Positions 10,189-22,317 are shown, counted from the stretch's first letter. The stretch: DNA of 64,000 nucleotides from Pseudeuparius sepicola (GCA_963920635.1 OY987299.1:128771373-128835372), one strand, 5' to 3'. Notes: generated by a model not told the origin, from the letters alone. Numbers and translations: made by a program.

Positions 10189-12588
10189 ATATCCAAATGG
10201 GAAACGAGAGAGATTAGGATGGCGCAAAAAAATTGCTATACGGAAATTGGGATTTATGCTCACCGGACAGTGATTAGACTGGAGTTGTTGTTTCTGCTTG
10301 GATTGAATTCGGAGGTGGAAAATCTATTTTTGCGAGGGAAATCACCACCCAACCTGTCAAAATCACTACAGGATTGAAAGGGACAAGGGAAAAGGCATAC
10401 GTCGTCACCACCATAACATATACCGCCCTGCAAATAATGCCACAATATTTTGGTGCAAACCAATTCCGTCTTATCAAAATGGACTAATCTCACCCAAACG
10501 CCAACTTGACGCTTCCAAGTTCATTATAAATGAAAATGGAGATTTCTGCCGGTCTAAACTCCAGCCAAGACTAACATAATGCCAGGCTAATTGGTCATAA
10601 CGTAAGGCGATTACCAGACTCCGACGGTTTATGACCTGCGAGGATAAGGCTATCCGTTTTCGGAGTTTGCAACGGCATGAAGGAAGCAGGGGCAAAGGAG
10701 GATGCAGCGTTCTGTTGGAGTTATTGGAGTAATAAATTTTTCGCAGTCTATAGAAATATTGGAAATTAGAATGTGATAAAAACAATTCTGTCGGTTTAAT
10801 AAGGTGCCAAAGTGGTTTTATAGCCTTTCGTTGAATCGGGTTACAGAGAATATAATCATCTATTCAGTTTTATAACGTAATCGACCCTAAACTAAATTAA
10901 TTTCAATAACATGCTCAATAGAAACTAATTAGTGAAATCTATAGACCAATTTCTTTTGAAATATTGATGTGGATATGTAGGTGTTCTACTATAAAGTGTC
11001 CCCAAAGTAGCATTTTTAACCGACTTCAAAAAAGGAGGAGGTTATCAATTCGGTTGTATGGTTTTTTGTGTTTGTTACCTCAGAACTCCATCATTTATAA
11101 ACCGATTTGGACAATTCTTTTTTATTTCAAAGTGTATACCGAGAGAATGGTTCCGTTTACATTTAAAGAAAAAATTCCACCCCTAAAGGTAGATAAATAG
11201 GGGATGAAAGTTCATATTGGACTGATTTGGATGATTCTTATTTTATTAGAAAGGGTTTACCTTAGGGGTGGACAAATAAGGGATGGAATTTAATATTGGA
11301 CCGATTTCGATAATTCTTAATAATTCACTAAAAAATAAGAAATAAAACTTTTTAACAAAAAAATTCAAACCGACTTCACAAATTTGCCCGAATGCACATT
11401 TCAACTAAAATTTTAGAAATATTTTTCTCTTTCTAAATTGAGTTATCTTTGGAGTCGGGAACAGTAAGTTATGATGTATGTAGGATATGATGTATTCGTA
11501 TCTAAATAGATTTAAATTCCTTGCCTTGACTGTCACCAAATCTCAACTCAATGTAGAAAGAGAAAAATATTTCTAAAATTTTAGTTGAAATGTGCATTTG
11601 GGCCAATTTGTGAAGTCGTTGTTATTTTTTTGTTATTTTTTTTATTTTTAGTGAAGTGTGTGTATACGGGCAAATTTTTGAAATCGTTTTTAATTTTTTT
11701 GTTAAAATTTTATTAGTAAAAGTCATTTTTCATAAATAGTCCATAGTCATATTCAAAATTTTGATACGATTGGATACAAAACAAGAAAAATTAAAATCAA
11801 GTCCAGAATAAACTAGGTATGCTTATACCTGTTTTTTTTTTGTAAGAACAGTAAAAATCTTTTCATTTAACCAAAGTGATTATGGAAATTATCCACATAC
11901 CAACATTGTCAGTTGATATTTAATTTAAATAAGGAATTTTAATAATTCAAGAATCCTTCAGTCAGTGCATGCCAACATTTTTTAATAATGTTGACTATAG
12001 TGCAAATAATCTCATATTCCCGAATTCGTTTTTGCTTCTTCAAATCTGACACAGTAGTTCTTCTATCGAATTTTCTTACTAACTCCTGAACAAAGTTTAT
12101 AAAAACGTTGCCATATACCCCAGATATTTTCTATTACAAAGATCGATTACAAATTGTTGTTGTGTTGAAAACAGAAATTCAATGGTATTTCAATGGCTAA
12201 ATCGAGATACAAATTCGGTCTGCGTCTTTTTTCTAAATGTCGCGTATTCCAAGTAACCCTGTACCATCCCGACAAGCAGCCCGGCAAGCTGTCGACACGC
12301 CCCTCTTAATAGAGGCATTAAGTGGCTAATCCTCCCACACTCCGAACCCCTGCCCGCAAAACCCACGATCGGCCCTTTTTCCTCATTACCGGCGCGCCGG
12401 AAAAAAGGCGATTACTGGTCCGGCGGCCCTGCCCTTACGTTGGTGATTGATTGCCGAACCGTTTGCCGGGTGAAGGACCGGCCAGTCGGGCCGGGTCTGC
12501 CTTGAGAAGCTGAAGAAGTGCACTCGGAATAAATCGGTTTGCTATTTGCCGATTGGGCGATGTTAAAACTAACCACGGGTAAGAAGTA
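10189..12588. repeat. tandem duplication unit 1 (2.4 kb)
   Basis: This stretch is repeated in the same orientation at 12698-15149 with very high identity, from ATATCCAAATGGGAAA at the left to CCACGGGTAAGAAGTAA at the right. It contains an inverted copy of repeat R, the insect-wide motif AACCGACTTCAAAAAAGGAG at about 11018, an inverted repeat at 11368-11625 and a GC-rich 320-bp tail. Relative to unit 2 it lacks about 70 bp after 10742, bounded by the short direct repeat TTTTCGC. Unit 2 is therefore probably ancestral at that point. No gene was recognised inside. Confidence 0.9.
11368..11625. repeat. inverted repeat within unit 1
   Basis: Arms of about 80 bp (left starting ACCGACTTCACAAATTTG, right ending with its inverse) enclose about 90 bp. 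The same structure recurs at about 13928-14182 in unit 2. It is probably a foldback MITE that was present before the duplication. Confidence 0.7.
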
Positions 12589-12589
12589 A

Positions 12590-12697
12590 GGTCAATTAAT
12601 ATTTACTTCTTTTTAACTTTCTAGATGTCCTCATAGTCGAAAAATAATTCATGAAACTGTGTAGGTCATAAAGAAGTAAATTTGTCTCAAATTTGTC
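12590..12697. repeat. small inverted-repeat element at duplication junction, copy 2
   Basis: The copy of the 8557-8665 element sits exactly between the two 2.4-kb units, with similar flanks (TTGTCTCAA followed by TTTGTCC). The junction therefore contains sequence also found 4 kb upstream. Confidence 0.75.
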
Positions 12698-15149
12698 CTT
12701 ATATCCAAATGGGAAATGAGAGAGATTAGGATGGCGCAAAAAATTTTTGTTGTTTCTGCTTGGATTGAATTGAATTCGGAGGTGGAAAATCTATTTTTGC
12801 GAGGGAAACCACTACCCAACCTGTTAAAATCACTACAGGATTGAAAGGGACAATAGAAAAGACAAACGCCGGCACCACCATAACATATATTGCCCTGCAA
12901 ACAATTCCACAATATTCTGGTGCAAACCAATTCCACACATACCTAACTTCCGTCTTATCAAAATGGACTAATCTGACTCAAACGCCAACTTGACGCTTCC
13001 AAGTTCATTATAAATGAAAATGGAGATTTCTCCCGGTCTAAACTCCAGCCAAGACTAACATAATGCCAGGCTAATTGGTCATAACGTAAGGCGATTACCA
13101 GACTCCGACGGTTTATGACCTGCGAGGATAGGGCTATCCGTTTTCGGAGTTTGCAACGCGGCATGAAGGAAGCAGGGGGAAAGGAGGATGCAGCGTTCTG
13201 TTGGAGTTATTGGAGTAATAAATTTTTCGCGCTATTCTCTCTCCTTGACGGATAATAATAAATCATTGCTAGTATTACGGCGAGGTGGTTCGAAAGTTTT
13301 CGCAGTCTATAGAAATATTGGAAATTAGAATGTGATAAAAACAATTCTGTCGGTTTAATAAGGTGCCAAAGTGGTTTTATAGCCTTTCGTTGAATCGGGT
13401 TACAGAGAATATAATCATCTATTCAGTTTTATAACGTAATCGACCCTAAACTAAATTAATTTCAATAACATGCTCAATAGAAACTAATTAGTGAAATCTA
13501 TAGACCAATTTCTTTTGAAATATTGATGTGGATATGTAGGTGTTCTACTATAAAGTGTCCCCAAAGTAGCATTTTTAACCGACTTCAAAAAAGGAGGAGG
13601 TTATCAATTCGGTTGTATGGTTTTTTGTGTTTGTTACCTCAGAACTCCATCATTTATAAACCGATTTGGACAATTCTTTTTTATTTCAAAGTGTATACCG
13701 AGAGAATGGTTCCGTTTACATTTAAAGAAAAAATTCCACCCCTAAAGGTAGATAAATAGGGGATGAAAGTTCATATTGGACTGATTTGGATGATTCTTAT
13801 TTTATTAGAAAGGGTTTACCTTAGGGGTGGACAAATAAGGGATGGAATTTAATATTGGACCGATTTCGATAATTCTTAATAATTCACTAAAAAATAAGAA
13901 ATAAAACTTTTTAACAAAAAAATTCAAACCGACTTCACAAATTTGCCCGAATGCACATTTCAACTAAAATTTTAGAAATATTTTTCTCTTTCTAAATTGA
14001 GTTATCTTTGGAGTCGGGAACAGTAAGTTATGATGTATGTAGGATATGATGTATTCGTATCTAAATAGATTTAAATTCCTTGCCTTGACTGTCACCAAAT
14101 CTCAACTCAATGTAGAAAGAGAAAAATATTTCTAAAATTTTAGTTGAAATGTGCATTTGGGCCAATTTGTGAAGTCGTTGTTATTTTTTTGTTATTTTTT
14201 TTTAATTTTTAGTGGAGTGTGCATACGGGCAAATTTTTAAAATCGGTTTTAATTTTTTTGTTAAAATTTTATTAATAAAAGTCATTTTTCATAAAAAGTC
14301 CATAGTCATATTCAAAATTTTGATATGATTGGATACAAAACAAGAAAAATTAAAATCAAGTCCAAAATAAACTAGGTATGCTTATACCTGTTTTTTTTTT
14401 GTAAGAACAGTAAAAATCTTTCATTTAACCAAAGTGATTATGGAAGTTATCCACATACCAACATTGTCAGTTGATATTTAATTTAAATAAGGAATTTAAA
14501 TTCAAGAATCCTTCAGTCAGTGCATGCCAACATTTTTGAATGATGTTCACTATAGTGAAATTATCTCATATATTCCCGAATTCGTTTTTGCTTTTTCAAA
14601 TCTGACACAGTAGTTATTCTATCGAATTTTCTTACTAACTCCCGAACAAAGTTTATAAAAACGTTGTCATACACCCCAGATATTTTCTATTACAAAGGTC
14701 GATTACAAATTGTTGTTGTTGTGTTGAAAACAGAAATTCAATGGTATTTCAATGGCTAAATCGAGATACAAATTCGGTCTGCGTCTTTTTTCTAAATGTC
14801 GCGTATTCCAAGTAACCCTGTACCATCCCGACAAGCAGCCCGGCAAGCTGTCGACACGCCCCTCTTAATAGAGGCATTAAGTGGCTAATCCTCCCACACT
14901 CCGAACCCCTGCCCGCAAAACCCACGATCGGCCCTTTTTCCTCATTACGGGCGCGCCGGAAAAAGGGCGATTACTGGTCGCGGCGGCCCTGCCCTTACGT
15001 TGGTGATTGATTGCCGAACCGTTTGCCGGGTGAAGGACCGGCCAGTCGGGCCGGGTCTGCCTTGAGAAGCTGAAGAAGTGCACTCGGAATAAATCGGTTT
15101 GCTATTTGCCGATTGGGCGATGTTGAAACTGACCACGGGTAAGAAGTAA
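12698..15149. repeat. tandem duplication unit 2 (2.45 kb)
   Basis: Direct repeat of 10189-12588. It keeps a segment at about 13229-13298 that unit 1 lost. It also shows a shortened left part, with a deletion between the GGCGCAAAAAA string and TTGTTGTTTCTGC relative to unit 1. The differences are small indels and scattered substitutions, so the duplication is fairly recent but not brand new. Confidence 0.9.
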
Positions 15150-15198
15150 ACATTAAATTTGATAAAATAAAGTTTAGCGGCTTATGGGACGAACCCAG

Positions 15199-15810
15199 GG
15201 GCGTGCAGTCCATGGAAAATAAAATGTAATTTTTGAATTTTTAAACAGGAAGCAATTAGTTTAGTTACCTAGGTATATCAAAAACGCTAAAAATTATCTT
15301 ATATATCATATATCAAATCTACAATATGTTATGCCTATAGCAAATGCGGCGTTGACTCCGACTGCGCCCATCCTACCGAGCGACAGTACAGTACAATGTA
15401 AGCTATGCCGGCCGCCAGCTTTTCTGTAGCGTTCGATAGTCGAGAGGTTATTGTACTTTCCACCTCCACCGCACTGGCTGACGCGAATGAGAACGCCTGT
15501 TTTAAGCGGGCGTGGAAGCTATCGTTGCAGTAGTTCTTTGTATAGTTTAGTTGGTTTTGATCTGCGTCGGTGCGTCGCGCGCGTTGTATCTCGGGCGATA
15601 TGGAAGACAATAATACATATGCAAATACCGTCAACTGCGGCTGTCGGGAATGACGTTGAATTATTAAGTAAGAAGAGTGTGTGTGAATGTGTAGTGTATG
15701 CCTTAATAATAAAGGGATTTTCAACATTAAACTTTGCGGATAAGCTTCAATTAATTATAAACGGAAGAGCAAAACCCCCCTATGAAAAATTTAACCACAA
15801 AAATGAATGA
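15199..15810 (+). pseudogene. possible hAT 5' end with ZMYM1-like coding start
   Basis: CAGGGGCGTGCAGTCC at 15199 resembles a hAT terminus. It is followed by a GC-rich, promoter-like stretch and, at about 15648-15810, an open frame that includes NDVELLSKK and GFSTLNFADKLQLIINGR. In ZMYM1-like hAT transposases the N-terminal linker has a Phe-x-x-Leu-x-Phe-x-x-Lys-Leu-x-Ile-x-x-x-Gly-Arg string, which this resembles. The BED/TTF finger, the RNase-H core and the other terminus were not found, so it would be a 5' fragment. An ATG at 15600 is in another frame and stops after 16 codons. The assignment is weak. Confidence 0.3.
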
Positions 15811-15865
15811 ATGACTTTCACAGATATCGCTGTTGTCTATTGAGAATATAATACTTCTCCAGAAC

Positions 15866-15951
15866 ATGTTAGAGCATCGACGTTTTTATGATGACGTCAT
15901 TGACGAATTCGCAAAAGGTGATCGAAGAATCGAATTACATTACAAATATGT
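15866..15951 (+). other. possible orphan exon
   Basis: A stretch between a pyrimidine-AG acceptor (TTCTCCAG) and a TAT|GTAAGT donor translates without stops as a charged peptide including RRFYDDVIDEFAKGDRRIEL. The composition is protein-like, but I recognise no family, and no neighbouring exon was identified. Confidence 0.25.
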
Positions 15952-15959
15952 AAGTTTTT

Positions 15960-18530
15960 AAACATTGCTTCCCTTACTTAAAATGTCCCTGGACGAACCA
16001 GAGACAACAGACTAAAGAGACTGTTGAATCCCAAGAAGGGGACTACGTTTGACTGTGGCGCTGGTCGTGGCAACGGGTCGAACTAACGCTGTTTTAGTAT
16101 TTTGGCGGCACATTTTAATCTTTTATTTTATCTGTTCAAAACTGTTCGTTGATACATCTATTTTGCCAATTCAGTCGCCTAATGATTATGTAATTCTTTA
16201 GATCACTGAGATTCAACTTTTTAATATTTATTTAGACATTTACACGACAATTATTTTCATATTAACATCACATCTGCTGGAGTCACAGCACTGAACATAT
16301 TAGTAGGTAATTTACAGGTAATTTTGGCTTTCACTTTCACTTCACACAGTTTGTTTACTTGCTTCCAGAGCTAGCAATAATGTTCTTATTACACTTTTAC
16401 ATTTTTGGCTATTTGAAAGTGTGTAACATTGTAATTGTAGAGTGAACGCACGTTGTAACTTGGTTTTGTCACTTTTCGCTTTTATCTCAGGCAAATTATT
16501 CACAAACATCATCAATTTTCTGAGTTGACTGACAAACATCTGCAAACGACAAATCGATATGGTGAAATCAAGCAAAGACGAAAGTTTAGGAAAATTTACA
16601 CAGATATTTAGCTAACGCTGCCAGAAGCAGAAAACACTATGGCCATTCAACCAGCGTCTTATAATTTATAATATGTAGAAATCAACTAGGATCTGAATCC
16701 TCACCATGAAGCTCAAATCTTTAGCCAATGATTGTAACGAAAATTCTCACGATTTTCTGTTTTATACTCTTTTATTTTTATTTTATATTTAACTTGTTGA
16801 ATAACCCCGATATTTATCAATTTCTATAATCACCAGGAAGAAAAAAAATTGAATTTAAAACTAAACAAGGGCAATTCAACTTGAAGAAATGATTTTAGTG
16901 CGAACACCCAGTATTTAAATATTATTACCATTTGAATAATTTCCTGGTACGTCTATAAATATTTTTCTATGATTAAATAGTAGAAATGAGCATTCAGACG
17001 ATCCTAAAAACCATATTCTAGTATTTTCTAGCCCTAAATTGTTGTTTTTCTATGCGAATTGACTTTAGCTGGCTTTATCACCATAAATATATTTTACATC
17101 AATGAAAAATAGATAAGCAAGGTACGTAATCTCTGGTTATTCATAAGTAGAATATTTCTTCGTTAAATAAAATCAGTTTCCGTATATTTCGGATTTAAAG
17201 CGTAGAGTAGCGTAGACGATCGATATTCTGTTTTTTATGTACCAAGTTTTGGTATATGGTATAAAAATGGACTCACTTGAAACAGGATAAAAACACCTAA
17301 ATGCTCTAAAAAAGAATAAAACAAACTTTGAAATCATTCAAACCGAAGCAAACCAATAATTTTGTTACACACAAAACAACTCCACACAAAAATCTATACA
17401 CAAAACCAAAATCCGTAAAATAAAGCGCAATCCTTATTTCCGCGCACGGCACTGGTTATACTGGCCTAACTGGCCCATCTCCGAAACGCCGACCAATCGA
17501 ATCGCTACGCTCGCTTTCTTATTGGCTGCCTCCTTGACTAGGTCGACGTCGACCGCATAAAAACCTTTACATTTTATGTGTAGAAACTGAAGTGCCCGAG
17601 CAAGGAGAACCGTTACAGTGTATATATGGCGGAGGAATTGTTCCAAAGGACAAACAACTGTGTGCACTACCGATGAAGTCTCGACAAAAACCCTCCCGTA
17701 GACAAACACAATTTCGCGTAGGCTTTGTCGCATATACGCAAAGCCACCGCCGCGAGGCTGTCTCGCCCAATTGCCACCAGCCGGGCGGTAAACTGGAAGT
17801 TTGCGCTTATTTTCCACACACGACTTCATTAATAAAGCGGAGATAAACATAAAATATTCATGAGGGCCGGATGCGGATGTCGGGGTGGGGGGGGGAGGCT
17901 AAATCCCAGTGTAAAATATCGTGCTTCGGGACAGTAGGCTGTTGCTAGGGAATGGGAGAGTGGGATTCCTTCGGGGGGGGGGGGGGGGGGGGTTCATGAA
18001 CTACAGTTTCAAGGCGACCGCGTATCTCAACGGGGTTGGTTAACTGTAACAAAACAACAAGGATGTTGGGAAACTAACTCGTTGATCTGGAACTAACTAA
18101 ATATAAAATTTTCGATGTCCAGCGGTATAGGTAGAGGATAACTTAAATCATGTCTAGTGGCGGCTGTAGAACACACTTTATGGTCAAACCACAGCCGACT
18201 CTAAGAGAAGCTCTGAAGTGGAGAAAACTGGCAACAAGGGATGCGGGTCCACGTCGCGTGCTCTGACACTGCCTGTCAGATGATTTTACAAGAAATGTAC
18301 CAGAATTAATTTGAGTAGTGCGGGTAGTGCTATCGTCGCCAGATTGCTACGACCAAAGAAAATAATACACGCAGTATTTTTTTTACTACGACGAGGCAGT
18401 ATGTCTGTGCGTGGAAAAAGACAGCCCGAAGTGCGAGCGACAGCTTTTTTATAAATTTGTTTTTGTTGTGCAAAAGTGAAACATTTCTATAAAAGTTCGA
18501 AGTGAAGAATCGTTGCTTTACAGTTCAAGC
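15960..18530. other. no gene recognised; GC-rich island with poly-G
   Basis: Mostly unique AT-rich DNA. The part at 17430-18000 is GC-richer, has overlapping frames on both strands and ends in a G tract at about 17976-17992. None of the frames resembles a known family. Confidence 0.35.
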
Positions 18531-18555
18531 CTCAAGATGCCTAGAACCGTCGAGG

Positions 18556-18730
18556 GAAGCTAGAACTTAGTTACATACCTGGCTGTAAGTCAAATCGTAA
18601 TAAAAACTTGAAGAAGCTAGGTTTTCTTTGCTTGAAGGCAAGCGGTCAACTTGTATTCGTTTTGGGCGTTCCAAGGGATGAAAATTTGAGAATAAAATGA
18701 TTAAGGGCCAATTGCATAGACAAACTAAAG
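18556..18730 (+). pseudogene. decayed THAP-domain coding remnant
   Basis: The frame starting near 18566 reads YIPGCKSNRNKN, then after a spacer VFVLGVPRDENLRIK followed by a stop where a Trp codon would be expected. After the stop it continues as LRANCIDKLK. THAP domains show a Pro-Gly-Cys-Lys-Ser-Asn start and a Val-x-x-Phe-x-x-Pro-x-Asp-x-x-Leu-Arg-x-x-Trp block, in that order. The first zinc cysteine appears to be Ser, the Trp has become a stop, and an ATG at 18538 lies in a different frame, so the domain is broken. It lies just left of the GTTTTATA-motif element and may be a host or transposon relic. Confidence 0.4.
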
Positions 18731-18917
18731 TACCCTTTACCCTTTAAAATTAAAGGAGCTTTCTAACAATCCAGCCATTGTTTAGTATTGTTGCAAAAGT
18801 TTATTTAGCTAATGAAATTAACCATAGCTGCCATTTCAATCAGAAAAGATTACTCTCTTTCACAACATTCTGTTCTCTGTTCGCTTGTTGTTTGTATTTT
18901 ATGAAAATTACCATAAG

Positions 18918-20647
18918 CCCAAGTAACATTTTAAATTCTAACGCTCTTGAACAGTTTTATAACAGTTTTAATGTGACTTAGATGAGTCAAAGATAGTTAA
19001 CAATGCTGGGATAAATGCAAAACGCACTGAGGGCATGATTGTTTTATAATTAAGTTTTATAGCAGTCCTCCAGATATATTTTATAAGAGACAATACTCTT
19101 ATAGTGAATGTTCTCTTGTAAATGCTTTGTTAATGGGGTTTAGAAAGTCCTTATAAAACTTTCTTTCCTTAAAGTGGCTTTCAATTCAAAGTAGCTTTAT
19201 TATGTCTGAAATACGTGCAATATGGCTTTATGGTAGCATCAATAACTGGTTTTATAACGCATTTATAGAACACAAAAAAGCTAATAGTTGAACGTTTTAT
19301 GTTTACTTTCAAAAAAAGCAACTATTCTATTATAAATCCAAATGTTCTTTATATTTTCTGGATAAAACTTCATTATTATTAAAACGGTTCATTAAAACTA
19401 TGTACTCTCAGAATTCGTAAAAAAATATAAACATACATGGGAGGATGTGAGATTGCACCTGCGAGTTGTAGTCAGTAGCGCCATGGCAGTTATTTGTTGC
19501 AGTCTGTTTGTTACTTTCAATGAAACATGTCTAATGTTTTAGGATAAGTGGGCGGTTGTGAAGAAAAGTTGGACATTTCATAGAAAATGGAAGAAGGAAA
19601 ACCAAATTATAAGTGTAAATCCCTATAGGCGCCCTCAACCATCATCCATCTGTGACTCCCGGTTTAAAGTTCTGTGCCTGTGATAGTTATCGATGCTTCC
19701 CATAACCTCTTCAACTATGTTTGACACACGAAAAAAAAAACGCTCGTCATTAAATGCAATATTAAATATAATTAGCTTTAATATGACTTAAGTAAGTAAA
19801 TTTGGTTTTGTGACATCATTTATTGTTGCATATTACATTTATGAAGAAGTGGATATTTTTGTTCAAGACAAGCCAAGATGAAATGAATGTTGGCTGCCAT
19901 ATTTGACCATATTTATTAAATGAAAAGTTGGATATTATGGATTTTCTGTACAAATTTTTTTAAAAAAATCCGTTTTATTAAAATAATTAATAGAACAAGG
20001 CTGTATTTCTGAAAATCACACCCATTTTTAAAATATTCTGAAAAAAAAATCACAAAGCGAAATTTTTTTGACTTTTTTAGGCCCTTCAATTTTCCGGGCC
20101 TACCCTATGCTACTTTATCAGAAAACTAAGCTTCGTTTGCTATTTTCAGTAGGGGATCAGGCGAAAAAGTGATACTAAAATTCTGGGGTAACAATTGTAT
20201 CCTATATTATAAAACCATATTGAATTTTTGGAGACATATAGGAATGTCTAGCTCAAAGACGTATGGCACGGACGCGGATATAATATTATTTAATCTTGTT
20301 TATGGAATCTTATAAAATAAAATATACTTTCAATGAGCTTCTTAAATTTGCAATAAAACTGAAAAGTGTAGTTGTCCTTATAGAAGTTTTATGGATGTTT
20401 TAAGGCAGGTTTTATAGTTAACTTGTAGTCGTTGTTAAAATATTTCGGTCCAAGGCAAGTATATGTCTTAAAGAAGTTTTATAATTTTACTCCTAGAGCT
20501 TCTATAAGATTCTCCACTTTTGACTTAAAGATGTTTTATCGTAGCTCTCAGGAAATCCTGCAGGCAAAACAGTTTTAATCCGCACCTTTGAAAATTGGTT
20601 TTATAGCTATCTTGCACGCCATAATAAAACTTAAAATGTTGCTTGGG
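18918..20647. mobile_element. element with GTTTTATA-motif arrays
   Basis: The ends are inverted: CCCAAGTAACATTTTAA on the left and the reverse complement of CCCAAGCAACATTTTAAG on the right. Both subterminal regions (18950-19380 and 20345-20635) carry a dispersed motif GTTTTATA or its inverse, about sixteen copies in all, while the 900-bp centre is largely free of it. I could not define a target duplication with confidence, and no transposase is encoded. It looks like a non-autonomous DNA element of unknown superfamily. Confidence 0.6.
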
Positions 20648-21030
20648 GGAAGATAGGTAGGTAATCATCATTTGCCTGTTGGCGCACTTTGTGAAAAATT
20701 CTCACAAAAATTCGACTTACAACAAAATGTAGTCTCCTCTATTTGCCCAAATTTACCATATTATTTGTCTAAAATGTACCCATCCTCACCAGGAATAGTA
20801 CTTATTATAAATACTATTACTTCTGTGTATATTTTGTTACTTGTTACTGCTCTTATTGGCTGTTAAACAAACGTACCTATACTTACTTAGGTACCTACCC
20901 AATTATTGAAACAAAGTTCACAAATGTATCTAATTATAATTAAAAAGAGGGTTGAACATTTATATTAGAAAAACAATAACAAAAGAAGAAGGGTAACAAC
21001 TTACAATCGCAGCTCCACAAACACAGCTTT
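20648..21030. other. no feature recognised
   Basis: Unique AT-rich sequence. A 64-codon open frame at 20672 is unlike any family I know. Confidence 0.35.
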
Positions 21031-21038
21031 TTAATTCA

Positions 21039-21083
21039 ACTGTACATATGTTTCGACCCACCTAGGGGGTCATCTTCAGCAGT
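21039..21083 (-). ncRNA. hammerhead-like hairpin of a Penelope-type tail
   Basis: On the minus strand the order is ACTG, CTGAAGAT, GACCC, a loop, GGGTC, GAAAC, ATATGTA, CAGT. The two GACCC/GGGTC strands pair perfectly (stem II), ACTG/CAGT pair (stem I), and ACAT/ATGT can form a very short stem III. GAAA sits where the hammerhead core needs it. The other core strand has one extra base compared with CUGANGA, so catalytic activity is doubtful. Motifs of this type lie in the terminal repeats of many Penelope-like retroelements. No Penelope body is adjacent. Confidence 0.35.
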
Positions 21084-21368
21084 AAATCATTATAACATCA
21101 AAAACTTTCTAGACATAGTCAACCTTGTAGTATGTGGACGTGGAAAAATTGAATTTTTAAGTGCATTGAATAAGCCACGGGCGTAGCCAGGATTTAGTTT
21201 TGGGGGGGGGGGGGTTAGTTTGAGAAGTAAATAAAACAACAAAAATATACTTACATGAAATTTAATATCTATATATTCATCCGAAAAACTACGACATATT
21301 TATAAAGTTCTTAACTTTAAATGAAATGGATAAATTAATTTCGTTCCTCTGCGCTAAATCTAAAACCA

Positions 21369-21668
21369 TTAAAGAAGAAATCTTCGGCTTTTTCTTTTAA
21401 ATATATCCGCTACTTCATCCGCATGAATTTCTGTTCCATAGTGAATATTCATTAGAGCCAAACCATTAAGTCTGTTTTCACTTGTAGTGTTTCGTAAATA
21501 GTTTTTCAGTCTCCTTAGGCTCGAGAAAGACATTTCTGGGGTAGCAGTGGATACAGGAATGGTAGCCAAGATTTGTAGTAATGTGTAAATATTAGGATAA
21601 AGGTTTTTATCGCACATATCTAGGCATTCCAAACTAGATTTCGGGGTAGGCAGTCTTCTTATCAGCAT
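21369..21668 (-). pseudogene. hAT transposase C-terminal dimerisation domain
   Basis: An open frame of 99 residues carries ATIPVSTATPEMSFSSLRRL, then KNYLRNTTSENRLNGLALMN and a basic tail. This is the hAT C-terminal dimerisation block of the ZMYM1-like group, where the usual string is P-S-T-A-x-x-E-R-S-F-S-x-L-R-x-x-K. The conserved Arg is Met here, whereas the copy at 42793 keeps Arg. The BED finger, the catalytic RNase-H-like region and the Cys/His insertion are missing, so the product could not transpose by itself. Transcription would run from the TATA box near 21989 through a GTAAGTGAG donor near 21879. Confidence 0.85.
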
Positions 21669-21988
21669 GCAAGGTAGCTGAAGCTTTGATAGCTAAATCC
21701 AAATTTGTTTATTTATTGAAACCCCTTGACCTTGACTACACCACTTTTTTCAGTAGTCCATACCTTTAAGTTTATCACCCTTCCTTTTTTTCCCCTCCAT
21801 TTTTCGACAGTAATAATGATTCACGTATCTATCCTTAACAAGGTCATCGAATAACAGCGCACTAAAATTACTCACTTACACGGTACACTTAATTCTCTTC
21901 ACTATTCGTTCACCACTTTTCACTTTTATTCGCTTCGAGTTCGCATGGAACAATACTGCCGTAAGCGCGGTCACGCGCCGTGGCGCCG

Positions 21989-21996
21989 CTTATATA
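21989..21996 (-). promoter_or_regulatory. TATA box of hAT copy 1
   Basis: TATATAAG on the minus strand sits in a GC-rich stretch, followed about 110 bp downstream by a GTAAGTGAG splice donor. The arrangement is conserved in copy 2 and fits the element's own promoter and 5' untranslated exon. Confidence 0.5.
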
Positions 21997-22317
21997 GCAG
22001 CCCAGTAGCCGTCCAGAAACTTCCACGAACTTCCACAAAGTTCCGCTCATTTCGACCGAGGGGCGTGGCGAATAATCGAGGAACAACGCAAAGTGTCCCT
22101 ACAATACAAAATAGTTCGGCTGCAACTGCGTCTGCCTCTCGTCAAAAGATGGCGCTAGGCGCTACTATTACTACATATATTCAAACGTAATAATAATTTA
22201 ACTCTTCACTCCTCGTATTTTTTCGGTATAATATTAGGTAATATTTTGCTTATTCCGGGGGGGGGGGGGGTTTGAAACCCCGAACCCCCCCCCCTTGGCT
22301 ACGCCCGTGGAATAAGC

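Larger units (their letters stand above)
21176..22309 (-). mobile_element. hAT element copy 1 with perfect 8-bp TSD
   Basis: Starts CACGGGCGTAGCCAGG and ends with the inverse, TTGGCTACGCCCGTG. It is flanked on both sides by GAATAAGC (21168-21175 and 22310-22317), the 8-bp duplication expected for hAT. Each terminal repeat is followed by a G tract. It holds only the C-terminal dimerisation part of a hAT transposase plus a promoter-like 5' region, so it is internally deleted. The copy at 42603-43733 is about 98 percent identical by eye (1,134 against 1,131 bp). The intact duplication implies recent insertion. Confidence 0.95.

Noticed and set aside
15335..15727. 130-codon minus-strand frame
   Set aside because: Antisense to the promoter-like and coding-like part of a hAT fragment; the composition has no protein family signature.
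17434..17850. 138-codon minus-strand frame
   Set aside because: Overlaps open frames on the other strand in a GC-rich island, low-complexity Arg/Ala composition, no domain.
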